DNA from: Desulfosporosinus sp. I2
Lineage (GTDB): Bacteria; Bacillota; Desulfitobacteriia; Desulfitobacteriales; Desulfitobacteriaceae
Direction of reading: 5' to 3'
NCBI RefSeq assembly: GCF_000960765.1
Contig: NZ_JYNH01000012.1
Location: 1 to 62,748, forward strand
DNA length: 62,748 nt
Position numbers and translations under genes: made by a program. Below the pieces are notes generated by a model, which worked only from the letters and a program-made list of their open reading frames with translations, did not search any database and had not been told where the DNA came from. Every line of letters begins with the position of its first letter. Positions within the stretch are counted from its first letter, which is position 1. Below are positions 26,467-35,901 of this stretch, piece by piece.

Positions 26467-28562
26467 TTATAGCAGCTCATATTGTTTTCCTTTCCTCAAC
26501 ACAGTAGTATGAGTTATCCCCAAAAGTAAAGCAATTTTTCTACTACTCTTCTCCGTTGCTAGTGCTTTTCGAAACAATTCCTTTTCCATCATCTGAACGC
26601 CCTCGTTTAATGAGATAATTCCTCTAACAGTTACTTCAACCTCAGCCTTTCCAATATTCCCGACATTCAAATTTTCCGGTAGGTGGTTAATCTCTATTGA
26701 GTTACCTTGGCTTAGAATGACCGCTCTTTCTATAATATTTTCCAATTCTCGGATATTTCCTGGCCAATAATAGCTCTCAAAAATTTTATAAACTTGTTGA
26801 GTAATTTTTTTTGTTTGCTGTATTTAGTACAATACTTGCTCAAAAAATATTCACTTAAAGGTAAAATATCCTCTCTACGCTCGCGCAAAGGAGGAATTTT
26901 AATTTGTACAACATTCAAACGATAGAATAAATCCTCGCGAAAGGTTTTTTTCTTTACCATTTCCTCCAGTTTACGATTAGTAGCTGCGATAATGCGCAAA
27001 TCAAGGTTAATAGGTTTTATGCCACCAATACGATAAATAACCTTTTCCTGAATAACTCTTAAAAGCTTAACTTGTAAATTCAAAGGAAGTTCTCCGATCT
27101 CATCAAGGAAAACGTTCCCACCATTGGCCGCTTCCATTAAGCCTATTTTCCCCTCTTTACTAGCTCCTGTAAAGGCACCTTTTTCATATCCAAAAAGTTC
27201 AGATTCCATGAGGTTTTCCGGTATTGCTCCACAGTTAATAGTGATAAACGGACCATTCTCCTTTCCGCTTAGCCTGTGAATCCGCTTAGCGGCAACTTCC
27301 TTACCCACCCCGGATTCTCCGGTAATGAGAACAGTCGATTCAACTTGCGATACACGCACCATTAACTCTAAGACTGGCTCCATCGCAGGACTCTTGGTTA
27401 TTAAATCTTCTTTTAATAACTTTCCTCTTAGCTCTAATAACTCGACTGAATAACGTAATTTCTCTTCCTTCGCTTGTTCTACTTGAAACTTAAGACGTTG
27501 CAATTCAGTCATATCCCTCATATTAAATATAACCTGTATTACCTTTCCATCCGGAGCAAAACGAGGATTACCTGTAATAATGATCTCCTGTCCATCGCCC
27601 TTCGTGTAACCTTTGGTGAGGGTTTTCTTCTGCTTTATAATATTAATAGCCATTTCGTCCAAGCAACCAGCAACTTCTGATTCAATATCACTTAATAAAC
27701 AATTCTTGCTACAATCTGTCAGGTCAAAAAGCTGCAAAGCGCTCTTATTAACCCTTTGGACTACTCTTTCAGGATTAACAACTAGCATTCCGTCATAGGA
27801 ACACTCGATAATATTATCCAACTCATCTCTCAGTTCCCTGACCCTCGATAATTCTAGAGTTAAGTTATCCATTTCCGATAAATCTTGCAATACGACAACC
27901 GTACCTGTTATGTCGCCATTTACATATATAGGCGTTGCATTCCCTATTACCCGCTTGTTGTTAACCTCCAATCTAAAGCCAATCCGCGCTTGACCGTCAG
28001 CAATAACTTGCTTCCATATCCACTGAGGTAGAATTCTTTCATCACACTGTTCAGTTGCCTCCTGACTACTAACCCCTAAGAGAATCTCTGCTCCTTTATT
28101 AAAAAGGTATACAAAACCCGTTTTATCAAAAGCGATAATTGCATGACTAACTGACTGCAACACAACTCTCAGTTCATTTCTAGTTTCTTCCCAAGCCAAA
28201 GTAACCTTTTTAATTAGCTCTAATCGGGACAGAATTCCCGTTAATTTCTTATTTTGATCCAAAACAAGCATGCGTTCCATATCCTGAGTGCAAGTGTTTG
28301 CTATTTTATCAAAGTCAGAATTTTCTTCCACTATTGCAGGCGGATCATCCATGAATTCCTCTACTTTTGCTGTTGGGGAACAACCAGATAGAAAACATCC
28401 CAATACCTTATAAATTGTAATGATCCCCACAATGTCATCGTTCACCCCCACAACAGGCGCACAATTAACATCGTGGTCTAGATAAATTCTGCTTGCATCA
28501 GCAAGACTTTGATCAGATCTAACTGTGTAAGGGTTACAAACCATTACATTTTTAACCTTCAT
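26467..28562 (-). pseudogene. Sigma-54 activator with CBS and PAS domains, frameshifted before the HTH
   Basis: ATG 28562 follows AAGGAGGAAGTTACA. Domains: two CBS motifs (1-120), two PAS regions (about 130-370), AAA+ (about 390-600) with GESGVGKE, GYEKGAFTGA and LDEIGELPLNLQ. Near 26805-26812 the frame shifts: the coding strand has A8 where A9 would keep ...[20 protein letters not shown] continuous with [13 protein letters not shown] and the C-terminal Fis-type HTH ([20 protein letters not shown], ending 26467). As read, the product lacks the DNA-binding domain. CBS plus PAS suggests sensing of an adenylate or small ligand. It most likely controls the adjacent methyltransfer operon through 26419-26450. 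Sequencing error is quite possible. Confidence 0.85.
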
Positions 28563-28586
28563 TGTAACTTCCTCCTTGTAAGTTTT

Positions 28587-29105
28587 TTATCCTATACCAG
28601 TCCTTCCACTCTGGAGCACCGTGTGCTCACTCCCGAATTCTTGTCCGGACTCTTTTCCACTGCTTCCACACACATCATATTTATAGGCCCTACCATTAAT
28701 TTCAATAGAATAGGAGATTTCCGCTACTTTTTTTAGCATATTCGACGCTGAACAATAGACCTGCTCAGCCATTTGTAGAGCTTTATTCACCTTTTCTGCC
28801 GAAATGTTCTCCCCGCTTAACCGATATACCACATGAATATCGCTAAACACCTTGGGGTGTTCTTCCACTCTATTCCCATTAACTTCAACGTCTAAACGAT
28901 CGTACACGACTCTCATTTTATTGAGAATATGACCTAACTCGATACCTGTACACCCGCCAAGAGACATTAACATTAATTCCATCGGTCTTACGCCTTCATT
29001 TTTCCCGCCATAAATCGCTGACGCGTCCATAGGTATTTTAAAGCCACTATCATCGGTACCTACAAATTTCATATTTCCTTCCCAGGTAATGTTTACTTGT
29101 GACAT
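28587..29105 (-). CDS. OsmC/Ohr-family protein
   Basis: 172 residues, ATG 29105 after AAAAGGAGAG. OsmC fold with the glycine-rich LMLMSLGGCTGIELGHIL segment carrying the conserved Cys, and a later Cys in EQVYCSASNML. Members reduce organic hydroperoxides or handle thiol adducts; the spacing of the two Cys fits the peroxidase pair. It is about 25 nt upstream of the sigma-54 activator on the same strand and may be co-transcribed with it. The C-terminal tail (YDVCGSSGKESGQEFGSEH) is longer than usual and polar. Confidence 0.87.
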   Translation of the reverse strand: MSQVNITWEGNMKFVGTDDSGFKIPMDASAIYGGKNEGVRPMELMLMSLGGCTGIELGHILNKMRVVYDRLDVEVNGNRVEEHPKVFSDIHVVYRLSGENISAEKVNKALQMAEQVYCSASNMLKKVAEISYSIEINGRAYKYDVCGSSGKESGQEFGSEHTVLQSGRTGIG

Positions 29106-29142
29106 AAAATAATCTCTCCTTTTTTAAAATTACTTCGTTTCT

Positions 29143-29412
29143 TTAGTCCGTGTAAGAAATCCTCAATGCCCTCGCTTTACGTAATAATGTAGAATGGGCT
29201 ACTCCTAGGATTTCTCCCGTACGACGCAAACTGTGATACTCCTTCAAGGCCTTTACAATTAACTCAGTTTCCACAATCTCCCGAGCCTGCTTTAACGGAA
29301 CGATCTTATCGATAGATACTCGGAGGGGGCTCGAGGCTACTTGGGCAAATAATGACGCTGGCAACTGGTCCGAGAAAATAGCATCCTGTTCAGACATGAT
29401 CACCAATCGCAC
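29143..29412 (-). pseudogene. C-terminal HTH fragment of a sigma-54 activator
   Basis: 89 codons beginning RLVIMSEQDAIFSDQLPASL and ending with a Fis-type helix-turn-helix (SLRRTGEILGVAHSTLLRKA). These are the last residues of a bacterial enhancer-binding protein, starting just after the R-finger/sensor region. A stop codon precedes it, and no AAA+ or sensor domain lies upstream, so about 400 residues are missing. GTG 29412 could start a free HTH peptide, but decay is more likely. Confidence 0.7.
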
Positions 29413-29457
29413 GTTTTACTGTAATGAAGGGTCTGAGGATTCTCTAGTATAACCTGC

Positions 29458-29766
29458 TTAACTTTCATAACATCTCCTCTTATCTGAGAAATACGTTAAT
29501 TTCCTAATTATAATCCTCGGACTCTTAGATGGCAACGAACAAAGCAAAATGAAACTGGCTACAAAATGGGCGATGATTGACTTGAAGATCATCGTATGGG
29601 GGTCTAAATTATATCGATGGGCAAGAGCATATAAAACCTGTCCCTCAAAAGGAAACGCCAGCAGCCATGAAAAAAATAACGAAAATACAACAATGGGCAA
29701 TCTGCGCTCATCCATATTTATATTCAAAAAACGCTTACCTCTTTCAGAGCCAACCAAAGATAACAT
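29458..29766 (-). pseudogene. N-terminal fragment of a membrane transporter-like protein
   Basis: 102 codons with two hydrophobic segments (LPIVVFSLFFSWLLAFPFEG and IIAHFVASFILLCSL), resembling the first helices of MFS-type or MFS-LuxR regulator proteins (inferred). The frame ends in unrelated basic sequence and no further helices follow. It is probably a truncated gene next to the HTH fragment; both suggest a deletion junction near 29440. Confidence 0.35.
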
Positions 29767-30053
29767 CCCCTCTTAATTAATCCAGATTTCATAGTCGTCG
29801 CAGCCCTTGACCTCCTTCGACGTGTTCTATAACTGTTCCTGCCTTTCAACCTCGACAACAATTGAAAAAACAGCACTCTCCACGTCTAAAGATTGTGGGC
29901 ATCACTAACTCCTTTTTAATGATCAAAACTTCCCCACTTACCGATGTATAAATCACTCAGTTGTTCCTGTCCATAGTTGTTCCTGTCCATGATAGCGGTC
30001 TTGCAAAAGGTCCCCTAGGGCAGCAATCCGAATCGCATGGATGGAATATGTTC
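29767..30053. other. Intergenic stretch with no recognisable gene
   Basis: I see no supported ORF, RNA or strong hairpin here. CCATAGTTGTTCCTGTCCAT contains a short duplication (GTTGTTCCTGTCCAT beside AGTTGTTCCTGTCCAT at about 29957-29992). The stretch leads directly into the recombinase remnant. Confidence 0.4.
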
Positions 30054-30264
30054 TCGATGTTTAAGCAATTTGTAACTGAAAAAACATCCCGGAATGCAAA
30101 AATTCATCGACAGCTATGTGGATAAAGTCATCGTTTACAAAGACCACCTTGAAGTAACATTCAAGGTGGTCTTTTCTTTTGAGCAGAAAAACAACATCTA
30201 CTCATTTACAGAAAGGCTACTGGAATTTAAATCGTTGACCTCCATTTGGAAACCACGTAACTGA
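30054..30264 (+). pseudogene. Large serine recombinase C-terminal remnant, copy 1
   Basis: From 30103 the frame reads FIDSYVDKVIVYKDHLEVTF, then KVVFSFEQKNNIYSF, the end of TnpX/phage-type large serine recombinases. The upstream part is frameshifted (MFSMFKQFVTEKTSRNAK). It resembles 43401-43569 over about 150 nt. Inside, AAGACCACCTTGAA and TTCAAGGTGGTCTT followed by TT form a 14-bp terminator-like hairpin within coding sequence. Confidence 0.7.
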
Positions 30265-30366
30265 TATTGGTGAAGGTCTGTATAATCGTTCCATTACTTC
30301 ACAGGACTTATGCACTTAATGGTAATCTTTGGTTACATTTTCCGCAGAAGATTTTGTGACATAAGC

Positions 30367-31380
30367 TTACATCTTTTTACCTTCAAATAAGGCTCTTTTC
30401 CTTAAATCGACCATTAGTTCTTCAAACTGCTTTAAATCCAAAGACTGGGCGCCGTCGCACAGGGCCTTAGACGGATCATTATGGGCTTCAATCATAAGAC
30501 CGTCAGCTCCTACAGCCATGGCTGCTTTGGCAAGGGGTGCAACGAGGCTGCGTATTCCTGCAGCATGACTGGGATCCACGATCACCGGAAGATGAGACTT
30601 TTGCTTGAGCAAAGGAATTGCGGATAAATCCAAAGTATTTCTCGTCATCGTCTCAAAGGTGCGGATACCCCTCTCACAAAGAATGACTTGTTCATTGCCC
30701 TCGGACATAATATACTCGGCACTCATCAGCAGCTCCTCGATCGTGTTGGCTAGGCCTCGTTTCAGGAGGATCGGCTTCTTACATTTGCCCACTTCTTTAA
30801 GCAGGTCAAAATTCTGCATATTCCTAGCCCCGATCTGGATAATATCCACTTGCTCCAGCAATGGAATCTGGGTTTGATTCATGACTTCTGTGACAATAGG
30901 AAGTCCTGTCTCCTGTTTTGCCGCCAAAAGCAATTTTAAGCCTTCTTCTTGCAATCCCTGAAAGGCGTAAGGCGAGGTGCGCGGTTTAAATACGCCTCCG
31001 CGCATGATGGTTGCACCGCTGAGTTGCACGGATCTGGCAATCTCAAGGATTTGCGCCTTACTCTCCACTGAGCAGGGACCAGCGATGACCGTAAAGTACC
31101 CTTCGCCAATGCTGACATTTCCCACCTTAACGGTTGTATTGTCAGGGTGAACGATTCTGTTAACCGCCTTATAGGGCTCGGTTACGCGTTTGCCATATTC
31201 AACAATGTCGTTGGTATGGACAATATGATCCACATCCACCTTAGCAGTGTTGCCGATAAGACAAACCACAGTGTGCTCAGTCCCTGTGCTAAGGATTGTG
31301 GAAAAGCCGTCTGACTCAAACTTATGAATGAAGGCCTCAATTCGCTCCCTTGCTACGTTTGGTTTTAGTACAAATACCAT
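30367..31380 (-). CDS. aroF: 3-deoxy-7-phosphoheptulonate synthase (DAHP synthase, AroA-beta type)
   Basis: 337 residues, ATG 31380 after ATAGGAGTGAAGGCAT. An N-terminal ferredoxin-like regulatory domain (about 1-75) precedes a KDO8PS/DAHPS barrel (VIAGPCSVESKAQILEIA, MRGGVFKPRTSPYAFQG, IGARNMQNFDLL, ILLKRGLANTIEE, PVIVDPSHAAG). It condenses PEP and erythrose-4-phosphate, the entry to the shikimate pathway. The fused domain is the site of feedback control in this class. It is the last gene of the tryptophan operon, 106 nt after trpA, with a structured repeat in the gap, so its supply is tied to Trp demand. Confidence 0.96.
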   Translation of the reverse strand: MVFVLKPNVARERIEAFIHKFESDGFSTILSTGTEHTVVCLIGNTAKVDVDHIVHTNDIVEYGKRVTEPYKAVNRIVHPDNTTVKVGNVSIGEGYFTVIAGPCSVESKAQILEIARSVQLSGATIMRGGVFKPRTSPYAFQGLQEEGLKLLLAAKQETGLPIVTEVMNQTQIPLLEQVDIIQIGARNMQNFDLLKEVGKCKKPILLKRGLANTIEELLMSAEYIMSEGNEQVILCERGIRTFETMTRNTLDLSAIPLLKQKSHLPVIVDPSHAAGIRSLVAPLAKAAMAVGADGLMIEAHNDPSKALCDGAQSLDLKQFEELMVDLRKRALFEGKKM

Positions 31381-31421
31381 ATGCCTTCACTCCTATCAAT
31401 TTAGTAATACCCACTGGCGTA

Positions 31422-31468
31422 GGATAGGTTTCAGCGAGCCGCCTAATCCTAAAAGGAATACTTCGCGG
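31422..31468. repeat. Structured intergenic repeat GGATT/GGCTCG family, copy B
   Basis: Same element as 15041-15085. Minus strand: AAGTATTCCTTTTAGGATTA, then GGCGGCTCGCTGAAACCTATCC. The outer pair TAGGA/TCCTA is conserved with compensated changes. It lies between trpA and aroF, inside a presumed operon. Confidence 0.6.
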
Positions 31469-31486
31469 CGATGGAGTCGTCTAAAT

Positions 31487-32266
31487 TCACTCCTGTTCAC
31501 TCACAGCGTTCTTCATACTTCTAACGTATTCATAAATATAAGAACCAGCGTTTTCGCCGTGCTTCTCGATTAGTTTGACTATGGCGCTCCCAACAATCAC
31601 GCCGTCGGCGATCTTGGCAATCTCTCCAGCCTGTTTAGGAGTGTTGATCCCGAAACCTACGGCCGTGGGAACAGGACTTGATGCCCTGACGACCTCTAAG
31701 ATCGACGGCAAGTCGGTTTTAATCTCACTTCTCATCCCCGTGACACCCATAGAAGAAACCACGTAGATAAAGCCAGTTGCTTCCTGCGCAATCTGTTGAA
31801 TACGCTGTTCCGAGGTGGGCGCAATCAAGGAGATAACGTCTACTCCAAACCCTGCGGCAACGTCAGCCAGTTCACCCTTTTCTTCAAAAGGCAAATCAGG
31901 AATGATGATGCCGTCAACACCCAACTCAGCACAGCGGGCGAAAAAACGGGGGTACCCGTAGTTAAACACGGGGTTTAAGTAGGTCATAAAAACGAGGGGA
32001 ACTTCAATCTTTTGGCGCACAGAGGCCACCAGGTCAAAAATCTTATCAACGGTTGCACCCGCAGACAGCGCGCGGATATTCGCCTCTTGAATGACCAAAC
32101 CTTCGGCCATCGGATCTGAGAACGGAATGCCGATTTCCACCAAATCCGCGCCACCCCGGACCATTTCCATGATAAACTCCTCGCTCTTTTCCATGGAAGG
32201 ATCTCCGCCCGTGATAAATCCAATAAACGCCTTGCCATTTTTAAAAGCCTGTGCGATTTTACTCAT
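31487..32266 (-). CDS. trpA: Tryptophan synthase alpha chain
   Basis: 259 residues. Catalytic Glu in [15 protein letters not shown] and Asp in [10 protein letters not shown], phosphate loop [15 protein letters not shown] and [16 protein letters not shown] are present. It cleaves indole-3-glycerol phosphate to indole, which channels to TrpB. ATG 32266 overlaps the trpB stop by 8 nt, indicating coupling. C-terminal [14 protein letters not shown] is normal. Confidence 0.98.
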   Translation of the reverse strand: MSKIAQAFKNGKAFIGFITGGDPSMEKSEEFIMEMVRGGADLVEIGIPFSDPMAEGLVIQEANIRALSAGATVDKIFDLVASVRQKIEVPLVFMTYLNPVFNYGYPRFFARCAELGVDGIIIPDLPFEEKGELADVAAGFGVDVISLIAPTSEQRIQQIAQEATGFIYVVSSMGVTGMRSEIKTDLPSILEVVRASSPVPTAVGFGINTPKQAGEIAKIADGVIVGSAIVKLIEKHGENAGSYIYEYVRSMKNAVSEQE

Positions 32267-33443
32267 CGATACTTACCCCCTTGTAGCGTGCGATGGCGGC
32301 AACGTCCTTATCCCCGCGTCCTGACAGACACACGATTATGATTTGGTCCTTGCTCATTGTCCCGGCAATTTTCTGCACATGGGCAATAGCATGGGCGCTC
32401 TCAATGGCGCTGATAATGCCCTCTGTTCGTGCCAAATATTCGAAGGCTTCGACTGACTCGTCATCGCTTATGGGCACATACTTTGCCCGGCCTGTGTCGT
32501 GAAGGTTGGCATGTTCCGGTCCAATCCCCGGATAGTCAAGACCGGCAGAAATTGAATACACCGGCGCAATTTGTCCATATTCGTCCTGACAAAAATAGGA
32601 CTTCATGCCATGGAATACGCCTAATCTTCCCTTAGCAATGGTAGCGGCATGTTTTTCGGTGTGAATACCATGTCCCGCTGCCTCGCAACCAATTAACTTG
32701 ACGGTTTCATCCCCGATGAAGTGATAAAACGTTCCCATCGCGTTGCTGCCACCCCCCACACAGGCAACCACAGCATCGGGGAGTTTACCCTCAAGTTTCA
32801 GGATCTGCTCTCGCGCTTCTTGGCCAATCACACTCTGAAAATCGCGGACCATCATAGGAAATGGATGAGGTCCCATTACAGAACCCAAAACATAATGGGT
32901 GTCATGAACACGGGCTGTCCATTCCCGAAACGTTTCATTGACCGCATCCTTCAACGTCATGGTACCGCTAATGACCGTGTTAACCTTGGAGCCTAAAAGC
33001 TGCATACGGTAGACGTTTAAGGCCTGTCTGTCCGTATCTTCCTTGCCCATAAAAATCTCACATTCCAGACCGAGAAGCGCTGCCGCCGTGGCAGTAGCAA
33101 CACCGTGTTGACCGGCGCCTGTTTCGGCTATGACGCGTGTTTTACCCATCTTCTTGGCCATCAAAACCTGTCCCAATACGTTATTGATTTTGTGTGAGCC
33201 GGTATGGTTGAGGTCCTCACGCTTTAAATAGATTTTAGCGCCCCCTAAATCCTTGGTCATTTTCTCCGCATAGTAGAGCAGAGACGGTCTGCCCGCATAT
33301 TCACACAACAACTTGTTCAACTCTGCATTAAACTCAGGGTCGTTTTTAAAGTACTCATAGGATTTTTCCAGGTTAATGATTTCATTCATCAGGGTCTCTG
33401 GAATGTATTGGCCTCCGTGAATGCCGTATCTGCCTTTAGCCAT
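32259..33443 (-). CDS. trpB: Tryptophan synthase beta chain
   Basis: 394 residues, standard TrpB1 length. PLP lysine in [15 protein letters not shown], catalytic Glu in [13 protein letters not shown], phosphate-binding [13 protein letters not shown], and SGRGDKDV near the C-terminus. Condenses indole with serine. The ATG overlaps trpF by 8 nt. The TrpA-contact COMM region looks intact, and trpA follows directly. Confidence 0.98.
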   Translation of the reverse strand: MAKGRYGIHGGQYIPETLMNEIINLEKSYEYFKNDPEFNAELNKLLCEYAGRPSLLYYAEKMTKDLGGAKIYLKREDLNHTGSHKINNVLGQVLMAKKMGKTRVIAETGAGQHGVATATAAALLGLECEIFMGKEDTDRQALNVYRMQLLGSKVNTVISGTMTLKDAVNETFREWTARVHDTHYVLGSVMGPHPFPMMVRDFQSVIGQEAREQILKLEGKLPDAVVACVGGGSNAMGTFYHFIGDETVKLIGCEAAGHGIHTEKHAATIAKGRLGVFHGMKSYFCQDEYGQIAPVYSISAGLDYPGIGPEHANLHDTGRAKYVPISDDESVEAFEYLARTEGIISAIESAHAIAHVQKIAGTMSKDQIIIVCLSGRGDKDVAAIARYKGVSIDE

Positions 33444-34077
33444 TTCGCATTCTCCTAACTATTTCTAAAATTTTATCTCTATCCTTCATACCGTCCGTTT
33501 CCACTCCGCTGCTCAAGTCTACAGCATAAGGACTTGTCGCTGCGATTGCCTGTTCAAGATTGTCTGCCGTTAGCCCACCGGCCAAGAAAAAAGGTTTCTG
33601 TTTCTGTTTCTGTTTCTGTTGCTGTTGCTGTTGCCGTTTCTTCTCCTTACTGACTAGACTCCAATCGAAACTCTCACCTGTTCCGCCTGTTCCGTTGTCG
33701 AGCAGTAGAAAGTCCGCAGCAGTGTGTTGCGCACTTTCAATATCCTGCTGGGATAAAACGCGGACTGCCTTGATGATGGGCTTGTTGGTCAGTGTTTTTA
33801 ATTGTTGGATATAATTTTCATTCTCTGCCCCGTGAAGTTGGGCCATTTCGATGATGTTATCGTTTAAGAGCCTTGCCACCTTCGCCAACGGCTGATTGAC
33901 AAATACCCCAACTGGCGTGATCTCTGACCTAAGCCTAGGACGCATGGCTTCTGCCCATCCCCCACTCACCTGACGACGACTTTTTGCGAAAACAAAGCCG
34001 ATAAAGTCGGGCATGGCCTCGTTAACGTAGTCGATATCGCAGTCCCGAAACAGTCCGCAAATTTTTATCTTCCTCAA
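33436..34077 (-). CDS. trpF: Phosphoribosylanthranilate isomerase with a Gln/Lys repeat insert
   Basis: About 213 residues. TTG 34077 has AGAGGTGA at proper spacing; an in-frame TTG at 34083 is the alternative. Catalytic Cys in [11 protein letters not shown] and Asp in [14 protein letters not shown], then the phosphate loop [10 protein letters not shown]. Between SLVSKEKK and PFFLAGGL there is an insert of six Gln and alternating Lys-Gln, encoded by a hexanucleotide microsatellite (33595-33636). The loop lies where the family has a short variable turn, so activity may survive. It catalyses PRA to CdRP. Confidence 0.95.
   Translation of the reverse strand: MRKIKICGLFRDCDIDYVNEAMPDFIGFVFAKSRRQVSGGWAEAMRPRLRSEITPVGVFVNQPLAKVARLLNDNIIEMAQLHGAENENYIQQLKTLTNKPIIKAVRVLSQQDIESAQHTAADFLLLDNGTGGTGESFDWSLVSKEKKRQQQQQQKQKQKQKPFFLAGGLTADNLEQAIAATSPYAVDLSSGVETDGMKDRDKILEIVRRMRNG
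33595..33636. repeat. Hexanucleotide microsatellite within trpF
   Basis: Plus strand: four copies of TTTCTG, two of TTGCTG, then TTGCCG, read in the coding strand as CAGAAA and CAGCAA units (Lys-Gln, Gln-Gln). Since the unit is 6 nt, gain or loss keeps the trpF frame. Confidence 0.9.
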
Positions 34078-34880
34078 ACACAATCACCTCTTAGGATGCC
34101 ACGTTCCCCTCTCAGTATGGCAAGCTGTTCTTTTTTATTCTCACTGCGCATTAAGCTTTCCCCGATTAGAACGGCGTCGGTCTTGTTCGCTTTCAGTCTT
34201 GCCACATCCGCAGGGGATTTTATGCCGCTTTCCGAGATGAAGAGGAGGTCTTCTGGCACCAAGCCACGAAGCCTTATGCTGGTGGTGATGTCAACCTCAA
34301 AGGTCTTTAGGTTGCGGTTATTGACCCCGATCACTCTGGCCCCCGCAGCGAGAGCTGATCTGACCTCCTCCTCTGTATGCGCTTCCACAAGAGCGGACAA
34401 GCCTAAGCTGTGGGCAATATCCAGATAGTCTTTCAAAGTATCGGTGTTCAGTAGGGCACAAATCAGAAGGATCGCTGAGGCGCCTATGATCTTCGACTCA
34501 TATATTTGATAGCTGTCCACGATGAAATCCTTGCGCAGAAGGGGAAGGCCCACTTCCTTGCGGATCTCTGTGAGGTACCGGTCTTGACCATGGAACCAAT
34601 AGGGCTCCGTGAGAACTGAAATAGCCGCGGCTCCCGCCGCTTCATATTCCTTCGCAATCTGGAGATAGGGAAAATCTTGAGCAATGATTCCTTGCGAGGG
34701 TGAAGCTTTTTTTAGTTCGCAGATAAAGGATAAGCCCGATACTCTGAGCGCCTTTTCAAAGGGAAAGCCGGTATTGGGGTCTAAAGCTTTGGACTCTGAG
34801 ATGACTTGCTCTGCCGGTTTTCGTTGTTTTAGTTCAGCAACCCGTTCAACGGTTCGGTTAGCTATTTTTTCCAAGATCAT
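34074..34880 (-). CDS. trpC: Indole-3-glycerol-phosphate synthase
   Basis: 268 residues. Catalytic Lys and Glu appear in FICELKKASPSQGII, LLRKDFIVD, IGVNNRNLKTFEVD, FISESGIKSPADV and VLIGESLMRS, all standard TrpC elements. Cyclises CdRP to indole-3-glycerol phosphate. Start ATG 34880 overlaps the trpD stop (ATGA). The trpF start overlaps its own end. Nothing unusual. Confidence 0.98.
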   Translation of the reverse strand: MILEKIANRTVERVAELKQRKPAEQVISESKALDPNTGFPFEKALRVSGLSFICELKKASPSQGIIAQDFPYLQIAKEYEAAGAAAISVLTEPYWFHGQDRYLTEIRKEVGLPLLRKDFIVDSYQIYESKIIGASAILLICALLNTDTLKDYLDIAHSLGLSALVEAHTEEEVRSALAAGARVIGVNNRNLKTFEVDITTSIRLRGLVPEDLLFISESGIKSPADVARLKANKTDAVLIGESLMRSENKKEQLAILRGERGILRGDCV

Positions 34881-35899
34881 CTCCTCACCTCGTTGGAAAG
34901 CCTCACGAATTCCTCAAGTTTATGGACAGCCGCGCCGCTGTCGATGAGGTCCTTGGCAAAGGGTATTGCGCTCTTGATGGTCGTTGCTTTACCGGCTAGA
35001 TACAGACACAGTGCTGCATTGAGAACGACAACATTGCGCTTGGCACCCTGCTCAGTGCCGTTTAGAATGCTGCGGGAAATTTTGGCGTTCTCCTCAGCAT
35101 CGCCCCCGATCAGCTCAGCCAAGGTACAATAATTCAGCCCCAACTCCTCCGGGTCGAGGTAATAGCTACTTAAAACGCCCTTTTCTATTTCGCAGACCTT
35201 CGTCTTGGTCGTGAGAGTTGCCTCGTCCAAACCGTCGCAACCGTGGACCACCATGCCACGCTTGACGCCGAGATTCGAGAGCACCTTGGCCAAAGGCTCC
35301 ACAAGGTTTTCGTCATAGACGCCCATCAACTGCAGATTAGCCCCAGCGGGGTTGGCAAGAGGTCCCAAGATATTAAAAATTGTGCGGACACCCATTTCCC
35401 GCCGCACGGGAGCACAGTGTTTCATCGAGCTGTGATAGGCTTGGGCAAACATAAAGCAAAGATTGATTTCATTTAATATTTTTCGGCTATGCTCAGCGGT
35501 AATGGCTATATTAATGCCCAACTTTTCTAAGACATCCGCCGCGCCGCTTTTACTGGATACACTGCGGTTGCCATGCTTCGCTACGGGCACTCCACCAGCC
35601 GCAACGACAAAGGCAGTTGTTGTAGAGATGTTAAAGGTTCCTACCTCGTCACCCCCTGTGCCCACAATATCCATTACATCATACACCTCCTGATTGAGGT
35701 GTATGGCCTTTTCGCGCATTGCCAAAGCGCTGCCGGTGATTTCGTCGATACTCTCACCCTTCATCCGTAGTGCCGCGAGGAAAGCGCCCATTTGGCCATG
35801 CGTGGCGGTTCCATCCATCATTTCCCCCATGACCACCTTAGCTGTGTCAAAATCCAAGTCCTGTCCTTTAATGACCTTGTTAATTGCTTCAACTATCAT
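34877..35899 (-). CDS. trpD: Anthranilate phosphoribosyltransferase
   Basis: 340 residues. PRPP/Mg motifs DIVGTGGDEVGTFNIST, KHGNRSVSSKSGAADVLE, and anthranilate site FNILGPLANPA are intact, with HGCDGLDEATLTT near the middle. Transfers the phosphoribosyl group to anthranilate. It is a separate protein, not fused to trpG. It begins 3 nt after the trpG stop codon. Confidence 0.98.
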   Translation of the reverse strand: MIVEAINKVIKGQDLDFDTAKVVMGEMMDGTATHGQMGAFLAALRMKGESIDEITGSALAMREKAIHLNQEVYDVMDIVGTGGDEVGTFNISTTTAFVVAAGGVPVAKHGNRSVSSKSGAADVLEKLGINIAITAEHSRKILNEINLCFMFAQAYHSSMKHCAPVRREMGVRTIFNILGPLANPAGANLQLMGVYDENLVEPLAKVLSNLGVKRGMVVHGCDGLDEATLTTKTKVCEIEKGVLSSYYLDPEELGLNYCTLAELIGGDAEENAKISRSILNGTEQGAKRNVVVLNAALCLYLAGKATTIKSAIPFAKDLIDSGAAVHKLEEFVRLSNEVRR

Positions 35900-35901
35900 G
35901 C

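Noticed and set aside
33595-33636. Short CRISPR-like array
   Set aside because: Units are 6 nt, contiguous and in frame within trpF; no spacers.
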